This document shows, one piece after another, positions 30,806-40,489 of a DNA stretch of 40,489 bases. The DNA comes from Chara braunii (Eukaryota; Streptophyta; Charophyceae; Charales; Characeae). Below the pieces are notes generated by a model, which saw only the letters and a program-made list of their open reading frames with translations, was not told the DNA's origin and made no database searches. Each line of letters opens with the position of its first letter. The first letter of the stretch is position 1. The DNA lies in contig BFEA01000271.1 of assembly GCA_003427395.1 (NCBI GenBank), forward strand, positions 1,784,199 through 1,824,687, written 5' to 3'. Made by a program: the position numbers and the translations under genes.

Positions 30806-32066
30806 ACATAGGATCAGACAATGCCATAACTTAAGGGTATGTCCAACCTGCCTAAGTAAAAAAGTAAAAGTACGCACAACTGAACTGACCTAACTTAAGG
30901 GTATGTCCAACACAGCATCGACTCTAGTCATAAAACATATGACCAGACCGCCCTAACTTAAGGGTACGTCCTACTTCTGCTTAACTGACGAGATGCAGCA
31001 TAAAACTAGACTGCCATAACTTAAGGGTATGCCTAATCAACTCTAAACAGAGTTACATAGGGCATAGGATCAGGCTGCCTCAACTTAGGAGTGTGCCTAA
31101 CCTGCCTAAAACAAGTACGAACGACGAATGGTCAGACCGCCCTAACTTAAGGGTACGTCCAACCTACATAACATCAACGACAAAAGCATATCATTAGGCC
31201 ACCCTAACTTAAGGGTACGCCTAGCTAGCTTAAACAGGTTTAGGTGCATAAGACAATATGACCAGGCCGCCCTAACTTAAGGGTACGCCTGATCTGCCCG
31301 AACAAAGTACAAACGACGTATGGCTAAGCCGCCCTAACTTAAGAGTACGCTTAGTCTCCGCAAGGACAATATAAGAGAATAACCATGAATACTTTTGCAC
31401 AAACTTTATAATTTTCTCTCCTGTTAGGCAGATAATTAGATCTACCCAACTTAGGGAGACTTCCAATCCTACCTTGTGTTTAGAAGGAAAAATAAAAACA
31501 AATTTATACTAACTCTTTGACCTTTTATATTGTCACGAGCATAGGATTGAACCGCCCTAATTTAAGGGTACGCTCAGCCTGCCCGGATTACCTTCATTAT
31601 ATTATTTATTTGTTTTTCTTTTCTTCTTGTTCTACCTGACTAACTGACTGGCTTTCCCAACATAGGGTGCCCAGTCTGTCAGATAATATAAGTTCGTATA
31701 ATATGTATCAATTTTATACTTTGGTTGACCATTAAGTTCATGGCTTATGGCTAAGCCGCCCCAACTTAGGGGTACGCCTGATCTTATGTTTTTGTCCCCC
31801 TCAGAAGAAACACACACTGAACTCGGTCTACGCAACTTAGAATATTCCCAGTCATGTTCTTCAGCAACCCAAAAGAAGCATCAGGATTCTGAGTCCTCCC
31901 AACTTAGGGTGCCCATCCTCCTATTCAGAAACCCCAAAAAGAAACAAGTGACTGGACCGTCCAACTTAGGATAGGCCCTGTCCTCAAAGATCATACAGTC
32001 AGTCCAACAAACATAAATAAAACACAGCACTGAACCCGCTCAACTTAGAGAAACACCTTCATCCCA
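30806..32066. repeat. Array of 17 hairpins with an AACTTA loop
   Basis: The loop AACTTA (or AATTTA, AACATA) occurs at 30828, 30892, 30955, 31018, 31082, 31144, 31206, 31274, 31336, 31448, 31559, 31659, 31763, 31834, 31901, 31963 and 32042. The spacing is 62-68 bp over the first nine and 62-112 bp after that. In most units the bases on both sides pair: an inner stem of three or four (CCCT/AGGG, CCCC/GGGG, CCC/GGG, TCC/GGA, CTC/GAG), then a small internal loop (often CG opposite TAC), then an outer stem (TAGGC/GCCTA, CTAAGC/GCTTAG, CAGGC/GCCTG, GAC/GTC, GACTGG/CCAGTC). Units 2, 11 and 14 are poor. The spacers are much more divergent than the hairpins. No coding frame crosses the array. Confidence 0.85.
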
Positions 32067-34261
32067 CCTTCCCCAGCTTATTCTGTCTGAATTCACTCAA
32101 AGAAAATGTCTGATTTCTCACATATAATTGTTGATTTACCTTTCACAATGCATGTCCTGACACACATAACAAAATAAAAAGTAATAGCCTGTCATAGTAT
32201 TATTCAGATACCCAAAGGAATATTAGTTAGGGGAGAGGCTCACACACTCCAGACGAGGATTATACCTGAAGTTCCCTGCCTCCAGAACCCCACCTGGGTT
32301 CCGGCAGAGCTCCCGCAATCGGTGGGGCGAACCTCACACAAGGTCTTGGCACGGATTACGGGTTGCAATCCCGCCTTCCTCCTTCCTCTCAGAACCAATC
32401 AGACTAGATTTAGAGTAAGAAGGACAGAAGTAGCATCATTAAGACTCTCAGATACAAGGGAGGTGCGCTCAAACTCGCGTGAGAGGGCCTTGTAGTCTTC
32501 GTTCTCCTGAGGGCCCCGTGATGGTGGCCAGTAACGTAGTAGCAAATGATCAAATGACGGTCAAAATGCAGAGTAACAATCCCCTGATGGCCCTCCCACT
32601 CGCAGTGGCAACCCCATTGCAGAGTTCGCTCACCCCTTTGAGCCACACTGTCACCCCCCTCCCGGACCGAATTGCTGTTACGCAGCAGCGTACATAATAG
32701 CCGCACGCAATAACCAAATACAATAATAACGCTCTGTATTAAGCCCCGCAAATGTAAAATGGACCACAATAATTCGCAGGAGCGCAGTGCCATATGGTAG
32801 CAGACCCGGCGAAACACAGTAGGGCCCAACAAACTCGAATAAAGGCCCAACGCAGTGCAATAGCGCTTCCAATACGAAATAGAAGCAATTGTGAAGCACA
32901 TGCAGATGTCGCCCATACAGCAGTAACGAAGTTATCTGAAAAGAAAAACAGCCCGTTGCTGCGGGAGGGAAAGACAGGCTACTGCTCAGAAGCAGTAGCT
33001 GCAGTAACTCTCGAACACATTGGTGACGACACGGTTCCACATTCCGTTGATCAAGAAAAAACCCTCCGCCTGTTAGTGCTTATTATGCCTGAAATTGGTT
33101 TGCATGAACGGCCACTTGCAACAATTTGATGACCGACGGTTCGTAACAGCTGTTACCCGGTATGCAGTAGTAGTCCGTGAGGAAATGACTCCTTGCTTGA
33201 CCACAGTACTTCGTCTGGTCGCAACCGTTTCCCTCCTTTCTTTCACTCCCACTCTCACTCTCCCCTTTTTCTTCGTCTCTACTATCTCGTTGTTGTCTTC
33301 ATTTTATCCTTTTCCTTCTGATTCGTTGCTCCACACCTATTAACGCCCCTGACCATAATCACAGCCAGGTTTACGCATCCCCAAATCCATGAGCATAAGA
33401 TGTGTAGTCGTGGCTCTAGAAGGCAGCACTTCGAATGGGGCACACTCTCCGTGCTCTATTCGAATACGAGCATTGATTTAGCAGTTGCAATCAGACTCGT
33501 TCTCATTCACACTTTTCATGCATGTAAACAGCAGCGCAGCAAACTGGCGACATGCGCCCACTCAAAACTCAGACATATGGCTTCCAGATTCGAGTTCACT
33601 TTCAACTAGCTATGGCGACTCGGCGCCCAAACAACTCACTGTTCACACACACCGGATCACCCTGGATATCCCACACGCGTCACTCTGAACACTCGCACAT
33701 ACACNCACACACTTCACACTAACTACAGCTATGGCAGCTATGGCTGCCTCTACCTTATTGCTATACTAAGCTCCCTCTCTCTCGCCCACTGCGTCCTCCG
33801 GGCTCACTGCAGACCTCCTTGCACAAGTCGCTGTGACGGCGCTTCCGCATGGTTCACGCACGAATGAATGAAAGGCTGGGCGCTGCCTCTTGATTTATAC
33901 TTTGGAAACTCGTTGGTCTACCCTTTGCCATCGGCCCATGATGCTCACAGTCCCCAGTGGTACTTGCTGGACCGAACTGGGACTGACTGGACCTTACCGT
34001 TGACTGACTGTGGACTCACGACTATCCTACCGAGGTCGTACTGCGATTGCACTGCAGTTTAGTCCACCACTTGCCTCGCCACTAGACCACTTGCCCACTT
34101 GCCGACATTCTAGAAGGACTACAGCTAGACCTCTTGAACTCACTAAGACTTCTACTCTATAGATCTATAGATCAAACCCCAGACCTACCAAGTGTCTACG
34201 AATACACAGGTCACAGGTTCAACTCTCGGGGTCTACACAGATACTGTATATGGGTAGGGTG
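32067..34261. other. No gene recognised
   Basis: The longest frame (minus 32410-32916, 168 codons) gives a Leu, Cys, Tyr and His-rich product of no known family. GGGTTGCAATCCC near 32355 resembles a B-box with two bases swapped, without a good A-box. 33695-33712 is a short CA repeat with an undetermined base at 33705. GGTTCAACTC at 34216-34225 is a B-box match without a partner. Confidence 0.4.
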
Positions 34262-34357
34262 AGGTCTAGGGATCGAACCCTGGGTACAGCATCTGCTACT
34301 GAAAAAAGGTGAAAACCGTTTCACAACCTCGTTCGGGCTAGTAATTGCTAGCTCAAC
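34262..34357 (-). pseudogene. tRNA-like sequence with a perfect B-box
   Basis: The minus strand reads GCTAGCAATTACTAGC, a D-arm-like hairpin, then GTGAAACGGTTTTCAC, a five-base-pair hairpin in the anticodon-arm position, then TTTTTT, and finally GGGTTCGATCCC, a perfect B-box and T-arm core. The T run inside the unit would stop RNA polymerase III, so it is not a working tRNA. It is most likely a decayed tRNA-derived repeat. Confidence 0.55.
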
Positions 34358-34637
34358 ACTTTACCGTAACCGGGGATTTGGCAACATCAATCCCGTCTCA
34401 TCTGCGAACAACATAGGAATGGTGTTCATAAGGCTTCAACAACAACTACACTATTCTGAAGCCCGCAATAGAGACAGTAGAAGTTCAGCAATTTGTGGCT
34501 CAGCAGCAGGTGTTACAAGGAAGAGGTACAGCGCCCCCCTTCATGATTTTTGAGCAGTAAGCGACAACTGTTTCGATCCTGTGAGATGCGGTAGTCACAG
34601 TTTCAAAGACTTGTAGTACCTAGCGATAACGACGGTA

Positions 34638-34709
34638 CCCGGGTTCGAACTTGAGTCACTGCTTCAATAGTTCATTGGCATACCAACCGAGTTAGGCCAA
34701 GTTGGCCCA
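34638..34709 (-). pseudogene. tRNA-like pseudogene
   Basis: The minus strand reads TTGGCCTAACTCGGTTGGTA, with an A-box and a D-loop GG, then CAATGAACTATTG, a four-base-pair hairpin in the anticodon position, then GTTCGAACCCGGG, a good B-box. The T-stem pairs poorly. It has the same orientation as the tRNA-like sequence 280 bp away. Confidence 0.55.
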
Positions 34710-34947
34710 GCGCATATCCAACCGGGATCCAGTACTCACTACGAGTAGGTGACGATGACACCGCACACTAGCTGTTGACAATCACTTTTAAGATACGGTA
34801 GGCGTAATGACCACCGAGGCCGTCAAGCTTAGGCAGTTAGGATCGTAATAACAACGCGATCATCACGAATCGTAATGCGATCTGAATGAGCAACACATTT
34901 ACTACCTAGTATTTTGTACACCTTCAAAATGAATCCTCCGTTAAATT

Positions 34948-35053
34948 ATGGAAAGTTCTTCACCCCTTTCTTCCTCGCTCTCTCCACCACCGTCTACACA
35001 TACCTCCTCTTCTTCGTCCCTTCCCGTCCGTTTTGACCCCACGCACCGACCAG
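34948..35053 (+). CDS. Possible first exon, Ser-rich
   Basis: ATG at 34948 opens a frame that reads MESSSPLSSSLSPPPSTHTS and then SLPVRFDPTHRP. It reaches a perfect 5' splice site, CAG|GTAAGT, at 35053/35054. A Ser-rich N-terminus would fit an organelle-targeting or disordered leader. I could not find a convincing next exon, so the call rests on one splice signal and the frame. Confidence 0.2.
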
Positions 35054-35248
35054 GTAAGTGCAACGAGAGTGAATCTCCCCCTATAACGAGAGAAGATACA
35101 TTCTTAAATCTCGCCAATCTTTTGCTCACCTTTGCTAGCCCGATCATGCAACGCCTAACGGCCATGCCAACCAGCCCACCAGCCTATCAGCAATACTAAG
35201 CCCATCATTGCGATTGCCCCGCCCCAACCCTCAGAATCGAGCTTTGAG

Positions 35249-37034
35249 TCGCTCGATTCTGCTATGAATCGGGCGAGATAGTTGATCTCTGCTCGGCCAT
35301 ACTTACTTCCTTCGCCAATTTTCCTCGTGCAGTCGCGCCAATCAGCCTCGGTCGTGGTGGCAGTTGCACTCCTCGCTACGAATCCTACAGTTACCACAAC
35401 AAGAGGAGGAGGGCGGACATGCCCATTGCGACCCTGTCAAGGAAAGCCGTTGCTACCCCCAAGCCTGAGGCAAACACTACAACGAGCTCCCCCGATCGAG
35501 GCCAGTGCTACGGTGGTGTAGCACCTTCACATTCAAGGCGTCAATAGCAAGCACCAGCCTCTCCTGGACGAGAACTCGAAGATCAAATAGGTCCGCCCCT
35601 CCCACTCTTGCTGTGCAACGCTCAACCGTCGCTCGCTGCCCTGCTGCGCCTTTTCTGGGCTAAACAAAGATGAATTTTCCGCCGGAATATGACCAGGTTC
35701 TCCGCGCGCAGCACATAAACCTTATATCGATCAAACAGACGCCCGGATTCAAAATTTGGTTCGGCAGATCAACTCAGAACGATCTACAATCTCTTTTTAG
35801 CCTCCTATTTCACTAAAATCCGTTAACATTTGAGAGAGAGAAACGTTTCTATTTCGTGATTTCTTTCTCCTCTACTCTTTTGCGCACACTTTCTCCTACT
35901 AACCTTTCTTCTACTGACTTTCGTCCTATTCTAGCTGCAGATGTGGCTCGCACGCACTTAAAACCCCCGTATCCACCTTTCACTTGCCGGATTCTGTGAA
36001 ATATCTCGTAAGTTACCTTCTCCTCGCTGCGCCCTAGCTCACCCCTCTACCATCTCCGTTATCAAATGTACCCGGTCGCTGTTGGAATCGAGGTTCGGCT
36101 TTCTCTTGCTGGCCTTTGCTGCCTTGTCTCCCTCTTCGTCTCGGTCGCTGTTGGAATCGAGGTCTGCCGCTTCTTCACTTAGGAGCACTACAGGTACGTA
36201 CCTCTCATTCCCTCTTATACTACCATTTCTAGCTCTCCTTTCTTACTCCGACAGCCTCGTCCTCCTGTTCTCTCTCTCTCTCTCTCTCTCCCCCCCCCTT
36301 CGTCAGTCTCCCCGTTGCCTTCGTTATCTTCCCCGTCTTCTTTCCGATTCCGCCCGTCCTCACTCGGGTCCCACGCAGCCTTTGACTATCATAGCACAAA
36401 AACTAACACTCTAACACAAAAACTAACACGATTAATTAACTCGCCCGGGGTCAAAACCTAGGGATAAAACCCATACCTCCTCCATTCCCAAGTGGAAAAC
36501 TGACAAAGCCGATCTCCTCCGAGTTTAGATACTGCATCCCACGCGCCGACTCCACAGCCTGTATCGAACAAACTGTTGCTCAAACGCAAAAACTGGCACG
36601 CCCAATCTCTGTGTAATGCCTCAAAACCCCCATTTCGCATCTTTACTCGCCCGTTTTCATCAAGGAACGCGTGAGTTACACAGTTTTTACTCCTTCCATA
36701 GTCGTTCTCTCCTCCATATCCCACGCACTCGTTTTCTCTCAGATATCCTCAACCACTCTGCCTATCACTAAACTGACTTCACAATAGGATTCGCCCTAGC
36801 CAGAAACCTCTAAAACGAATCTTCTCTCGCTCGATTTCGCTAAGAAACGAGCGAGATAGTTGATTTCTACTCCTAGCCATATCCATCTTCGAACGACTCC
36901 GCGCACTACTTTTTCTTACTAACCTCCAACTCTACTATTCTAGCACTAAAACCAATGCTACCCACTGATCCGCCGGGTCCACAAACCTCCAAAACGCCTT
37001 CTTCCTCGCTCGATTCCAACAAGGATCGAGCGAG
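35249..37034. repeat. Dispersed repeat carrying an 11-bp hairpin
   Basis: Hairpins of the type CTCGCTCGATT-loop-AATCGAGCGAG lie at 35249-35276, 36645-36676, 36826-36855 and 37005-37034. The last three are about 183 bp apart. The sequence after each is also alike (GATAGTTGATnTCTnCTC, then GCCATA). Stem changes are often kept paired or as G-T. Two reverse-oriented partial copies, CGGTCGCTGTTGGAATCGAG, lie at 36073 and 36142. A short frame on the minus strand through the hairpin reads YLARFIAESS or LARSLLESS in different copies. Confidence 0.7.
36272..36299. repeat. (TC)n and poly-C tract
   Basis: A CT dinucleotide run passes directly into a run of C residues. Confidence 0.9.
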
Positions 37035-37807
37035 TTATGCCTTTTGGACTGCGCCCAACTAATCCTTCCACCACCCTCTTCGCTGCATGTATCCAGCGCA
37101 GAACCGCGCCAGGTTCACTTCGCTTCGTTTTCACGTTCTTCCCTTGTCTGCGCCAGCTTCCCTCGTCATATGCCCGACCCCGCGTCTGCGCAGCGAAACT
37201 AGCTCACTGCCTCGCGTTGTTCTGAGGGAAACTTCGGAGGAAAACCTGCTGCTATATAGTTCGACCAGTCCTTATCCTACAGCCGGCTCGACAGATAGTG
37301 AGCCGTGTAGTCCGCGCTGCTGCTCCGTTACCGCCTTCTTCTCAGCCTACCCTTGGCCCGTCTTACTCAGGCTCAGTTTACCACCCCCTAGGGCCCCCAA
37401 CGACCGTCCATAGTACATGGACAGTGGTCACGAAGTCGGGGTTGTGGGCCAGCTTGAGGCTCATGGTACAACTCCACGCGCGCTTCAAACTGCGTGCCCA
37501 CACACTCTCTATTTCAACTCAACCATTCAGTCAACGTGAACAAAACACAACCGCAACTCGTGCAGTGTACTCAAATTTCAAACCAAACCTATTTTTTGTC
37601 ACTTGCAAAAACCAGGGCGGATACCCTTGTAAGGGTATTCGCGCCGACACCGTTCTTCAAACATCATCTCAAGTTTATGGAGTTTTAATACAAGCAATGG
37701 GAGATGGTTTGAGGGAGGTCATTGTCTTCCCATCCCGTCTCCCATTACCGCCACGATGGGAGAGAAGCACCGAACCAGCAACCGAGGGAACGAGCATCAA
37801 GAAAACG

Positions 37808-38095
37808 ACCGTCGGGTGTCGCCTCAATGCCCGATGGTCCAACCGTCAGGTGTCGCCTCAATGCCCAATGGTCCAACCGTTGGGTGTCACCTCGACGCAC
37901 GATGGTCCGACCGTCGAGTGTTGCATCAACGCCCGATGGTCCGACTGTCCGGTGTGGCCTCAACGCCCGGTGGTCTGACTGTCGGGTGCTGCCTCGACGC
38001 CCAATGGTCCGACCGTTGGGTGTCGCCTCGACGCTCAATGGTCAGTCGTTCGTTGGTCGGGTGTCGCCTCAACGCCCTATGGTCGGCCGTTTGCG
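37808..38095. repeat. 34-bp minisatellite
   Basis: Seven exact-length units start at 37808, 37842, 37876, 37910, 37944, 37978 and 38012, each close to ACCGTCGGGTGTCGCCTCAA followed by YGCCCGATGGTCCG. An eighth unit near 38046-38095 has a small insertion. Since 34 is not a multiple of three, all three frames cycle through the same motifs, which gives overlapping spurious open frames on both strands. The unit is related to the 41-bp unit at 27553-28680. Confidence 0.95.
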
Positions 38096-38104
38096 CATCT
38101 TTGA

Positions 38105-38385
38105 GCACTGGACCGCGCAGCGCACCTTGCGTATGCGCCGCAAGTATGGTATACACACATAACGGTTGCTTCGTTGTTTTCTTTTTGGCGCAGCTGCAAT
38201 CAGCGCACGCATGCACCGCAAGTATGGTATACATGCATCACGGTTACTTTTTTTTTTTTTTTTTTTTCCACCCATCTGCGGTCAGCGCACTGCACTGCGT
38301 TTTTTTTTTTTTTTTTTTTTTTTTCCCATCTGTGGTCAGCGCACTGCACTGCGCAGAGCATGCGCCGCAAGTATGATTAGAATAC
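38105..38385. repeat. Degenerate repeat with expanding T tracts
   Basis: Units share GCRCCGCAAGTATGGTATAC, a T-rich tract and TGCRRTCAGCGCACTGCACTG. The T-rich part is mixed in the first unit (near 38167-38187), 20 T in the second (38248-38267) and 25 T in the third (38300-38324). Confidence 0.8.
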
Positions 38386-38419
38386 GCTTTTCCTCTCTCT
38401 CTTTTTTAACCCTTGACCA

Positions 38420-40457
38420 GTGGGTGTCCATCAGCAAAAGGGGGACCCCACCCTGATGGAGGCCTCACCCCATGAGCCAATGTTGGCACCTACCACTACA
38501 GGTCTGGAATGTTATCATACTGCAATTGGATCCAAGTCTCACAGTTTCGTTACTGGGTCTCTTGCAACTATTTGTGCTCCACCTTCACACCTTCACCCGC
38601 GGTGCCTACTGTCAGTGCACAGGACAGAACACCGGCCCATACTGTACAGGGAAAAATTCAATCCAGTACAGAAAACCTGAGCCTACTGTACCCAGACCCC
38701 CCCCCCCCTCGTCTTCACAAAGTTGCTGCAGTAAACTGAAAAACAAAGCAACCTCTGCCGTCTATTCGTTGAACACATGCGTTATGCGCAGGGGCAGAAG
38801 GTAGTTCTATGCCTTCCAAGCACAAATATGTTCAAGTTCTCACACATAATACAAAGGGCCTCACCAGTACCTGTAAGAGTGAACCGCAAGGTGCACTCCC
38901 CTCCCTGGCCTGCCTTGCATGTCGGGAAGAGAAAAGAAAACAGAGGAGACATGAAATGCTGACCAAGAAACATAAAAACAGAAAGCAAAGTGCACAATAA
39001 CACACATTTCTTTCCGTGGGCAAAATTGTTTCCTGCAAAATTATGTGCTCCAGAATGTGACCATGAGCTGGAAGCCTGGGAACCAAAGGGGATGAAAGGA
39101 CAAAGAAAATAAAGCCTCTAAATTCGGCTTTAGGCAAGATGCCACTTCAGTTACTCGGAGTTTTGCATGCAAAACAGGGTCAGATCTCAGCAAGGGGGAG
39201 GTGCCACTTGCCCAGTTTCTCGGTTTCTGTCTGTGGGAAACAAAGAATCCAGGGAAGTTGCAGCCCGCAGGGCACTCGTTTATACACCAAAGACATTCTT
39301 TTTTTTCAATTTAGGATCTACTGGTCGTGGGTAGGTCCTAGCCGGTTCTGTGTAGGCTTGGAGCGAGACGAAGGAAGGTGGGAGGAGGAACTGTAGAATG
39401 CATGATGGGATTATGCACGTCCGGTCCTGTACGAAATTCTCAGCTGGTAGGGGATGCGTTTGTGCGCCCGAGGCCTCTTTTCCAGATGCTGACAACTGCT
39501 GTGCACCAATGAAAAAAGATCCAGTGCAAGGTCGTTTTTCTTTTTTTTTGCCTGGGACGGCCGGCCATTTTGGCCCTGTAGGCTGAGCCCCAAAAGGATG
39601 CGGTGGGTGAGCAGCCGCCTCGGAACAGAATGACTGGGAAAAGTCGTGGTGTCAAGAGACCAGTGGTGGTTTCATAGAGAACACCAACGGAAAAGTCCAT
39701 CCACCCGTGGTGTGTGTATGTGTGAGAAAAAGAGCTCCATAAACAAAAACCTGAATACAACAGCACAACAGCGCAGCATTGAACAGAGGAGGAACATAGT
39801 ACTAAACTGAACGGTTGAGGCAGGGCAGGGATGCGGGGGCAGGAAGACGTAGACCCCCTCCCCCACAACTAACGCAGCCACGACAAGGAAATCTTCTCAT
39901 GTCATCTTCCCCTGGCAACATGCACGAATGCCAAACCCCTTGCAGAAATCGAGATGTCATTTGGGGACGCATCGCACATGACAGAACTTTTAACAAAACA
40001 CACGATGGCACAACCATGCGAGTCTTGTGACTTCGTTGAGTGCAACTGCGCCCAGCAAGCACATAGGCATTCAGCGGGTGTTGCATACTGTAACGTGCAG
40101 ACCAGAACAAGAACCGACCTTTCAATACAAAGTACAAGATAACACAGCGGAAGACTTGGATACCAGTGATCCGAACAATCAATGTTGTAATGCAGCCCTG
40201 AACATACATCATCATCATTACATGGTGTGAATGGGTCTGGCGCTTCACACAGGAAGACTGCGCCAGCCCATACCATACACAGACGAAGAGGAAGGGGATA
40301 GATGAAGAGGAGGGGAAGATGGGAATGTCGTCAACACCAAGTCTTCGGCACAAGCCCAAATAGTCCCTCGTCGAAATGTCTGAATCCCAAATGTCAAGTC
40401 TGGATCCAATGTCGTCAAGTCTCAAGTCACAACTCTGTCTCTCTCTGTCGTAGTCTG
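38420..40457. other. No gene recognised
   Basis: There is a run of C at 38697-38709 and a T tract near 39299-39306. The 16-bp perfect palindrome GTTTTGCATGCAAAAC (39160-39175) contains the RY-like CATGCA. The longest frame (minus 39802-40470, 222 codons) begins inside the adapter at the window end and has no known domain. The opposite strand shows no better frame. Confidence 0.4.
39553..39582 (-). repeat. Dispersed hairpin motif, copy 3
   Basis: GGCC-ATTTT-GGCC lies within GGGACGGCCGGCCATTTTGG, preceded by a T tract and followed by CCCTGTAGGC. On the minus strand it reads as a body ending in CCAAAATGGCCGGCC and then an A-rich tail, like copies 1 and 2 at 16209 and 16383. Confidence 0.5.
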
Positions 40458-40489
40458 GTCTCTTATACACATCTAGATGTGTATAAGAG
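40458..40489. other. Nextera mate-pair junction adapter (artefact)
   Basis: GTCTCTTATACACATCT (40458-40474) is 17 of 19 bases of the Tn5 mosaic end, and AGATGTGTATAAGAG (40475-40489) is the start of its reverse complement. The two arms form a perfect 30-bp palindrome at 40460-40489. This head-to-head pair is the circularisation junction left by Nextera mate-pair libraries, and it sits exactly at the window end. It is not genomic. Confidence 0.97.

Noticed and set aside
30949-31339. Telomere-type CCCTAA motifs
   Set aside because: They occur once per hairpin unit as part of its stem and loop and are never in tandem.
30806-32066. CRISPR-like array
   Set aside because: The repeats are imperfect, spacing varies from 62 to 112 bp, there are no Cas genes, and the context is a eukaryotic nucleus.
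32410-32916. 168-codon minus-strand gene
   Set aside because: Its Cys, His and Leu-rich product has no domain, and no splice or promoter signals support it.
39802-40470. 222-codon minus-strand gene
   Set aside because: Its first codons come from the sequencing adapter, and the rest has no domain.

Overview
The window looks like gene-poor nuclear DNA of a charophyte-type green alga. The Ty3/gypsy integrase-chromodomain protein and the Ulp1-like block resemble, from memory, annotated sequences of Chara braunii; this species call is an inference and was not checked. Support for a eukaryotic nuclear origin comes from a chromovirus remnant, a mitochondrial nad5 fragment inserted in nuclear-type DNA, several microsatellites and minisatellites, tRNA-like pseudogenes, and coding remnants broken by stops and frameshifts. 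I found no intact recognisable gene.

Layout. 1-88 is a CT microsatellite, followed by CT-rich DNA. A 1.1 kb repeat occurs twice (1421-2551 and 4529-5691) around a hairpin-rich, CT-rich spacer. 5691-6938 is the 3' end of a chromovirus pol gene (integrase plus chromodomain) with stops, a frameshift and a changed active-site residue. 6939-9450 has no clear gene but holds two tRNA-like pseudogenes. 9585-19400 is mostly tandem repeats, a long inverted repeat at 11749-12527, dispersed repeat modules and AT-rich DNA. 20231-20572 is a broken mitochondrial nad5 fragment.

20650-27549, minus strand, is the most interesting region. It is a chain of decayed coding segments. Read 5' to 3' it holds an unrecognised segment, a ParB-like domain, a conserved middle segment, a DNA-methylase-fold-like segment, a long polar linker and a Ulp1/C48 cysteine protease domain. 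The protease's His, Asp and Cys can all be seen, but in different frames. I read this as one large decayed gene or mobile element.

27553-28680 and 37808-38095 are two minisatellites with related units. 29537-32066 may be LTR-like and ends in an array of 17 short hairpins that share a loop, AACTTA, and whose stems change in a compensatory way. 34262-34709 has two more tRNA-like pseudogenes, and 35249-37034 is a repeat carrying hairpins. 38420-40455 shows no gene. The last 32 bases are a library adapter (Nextera mate-pair junction), not genome.
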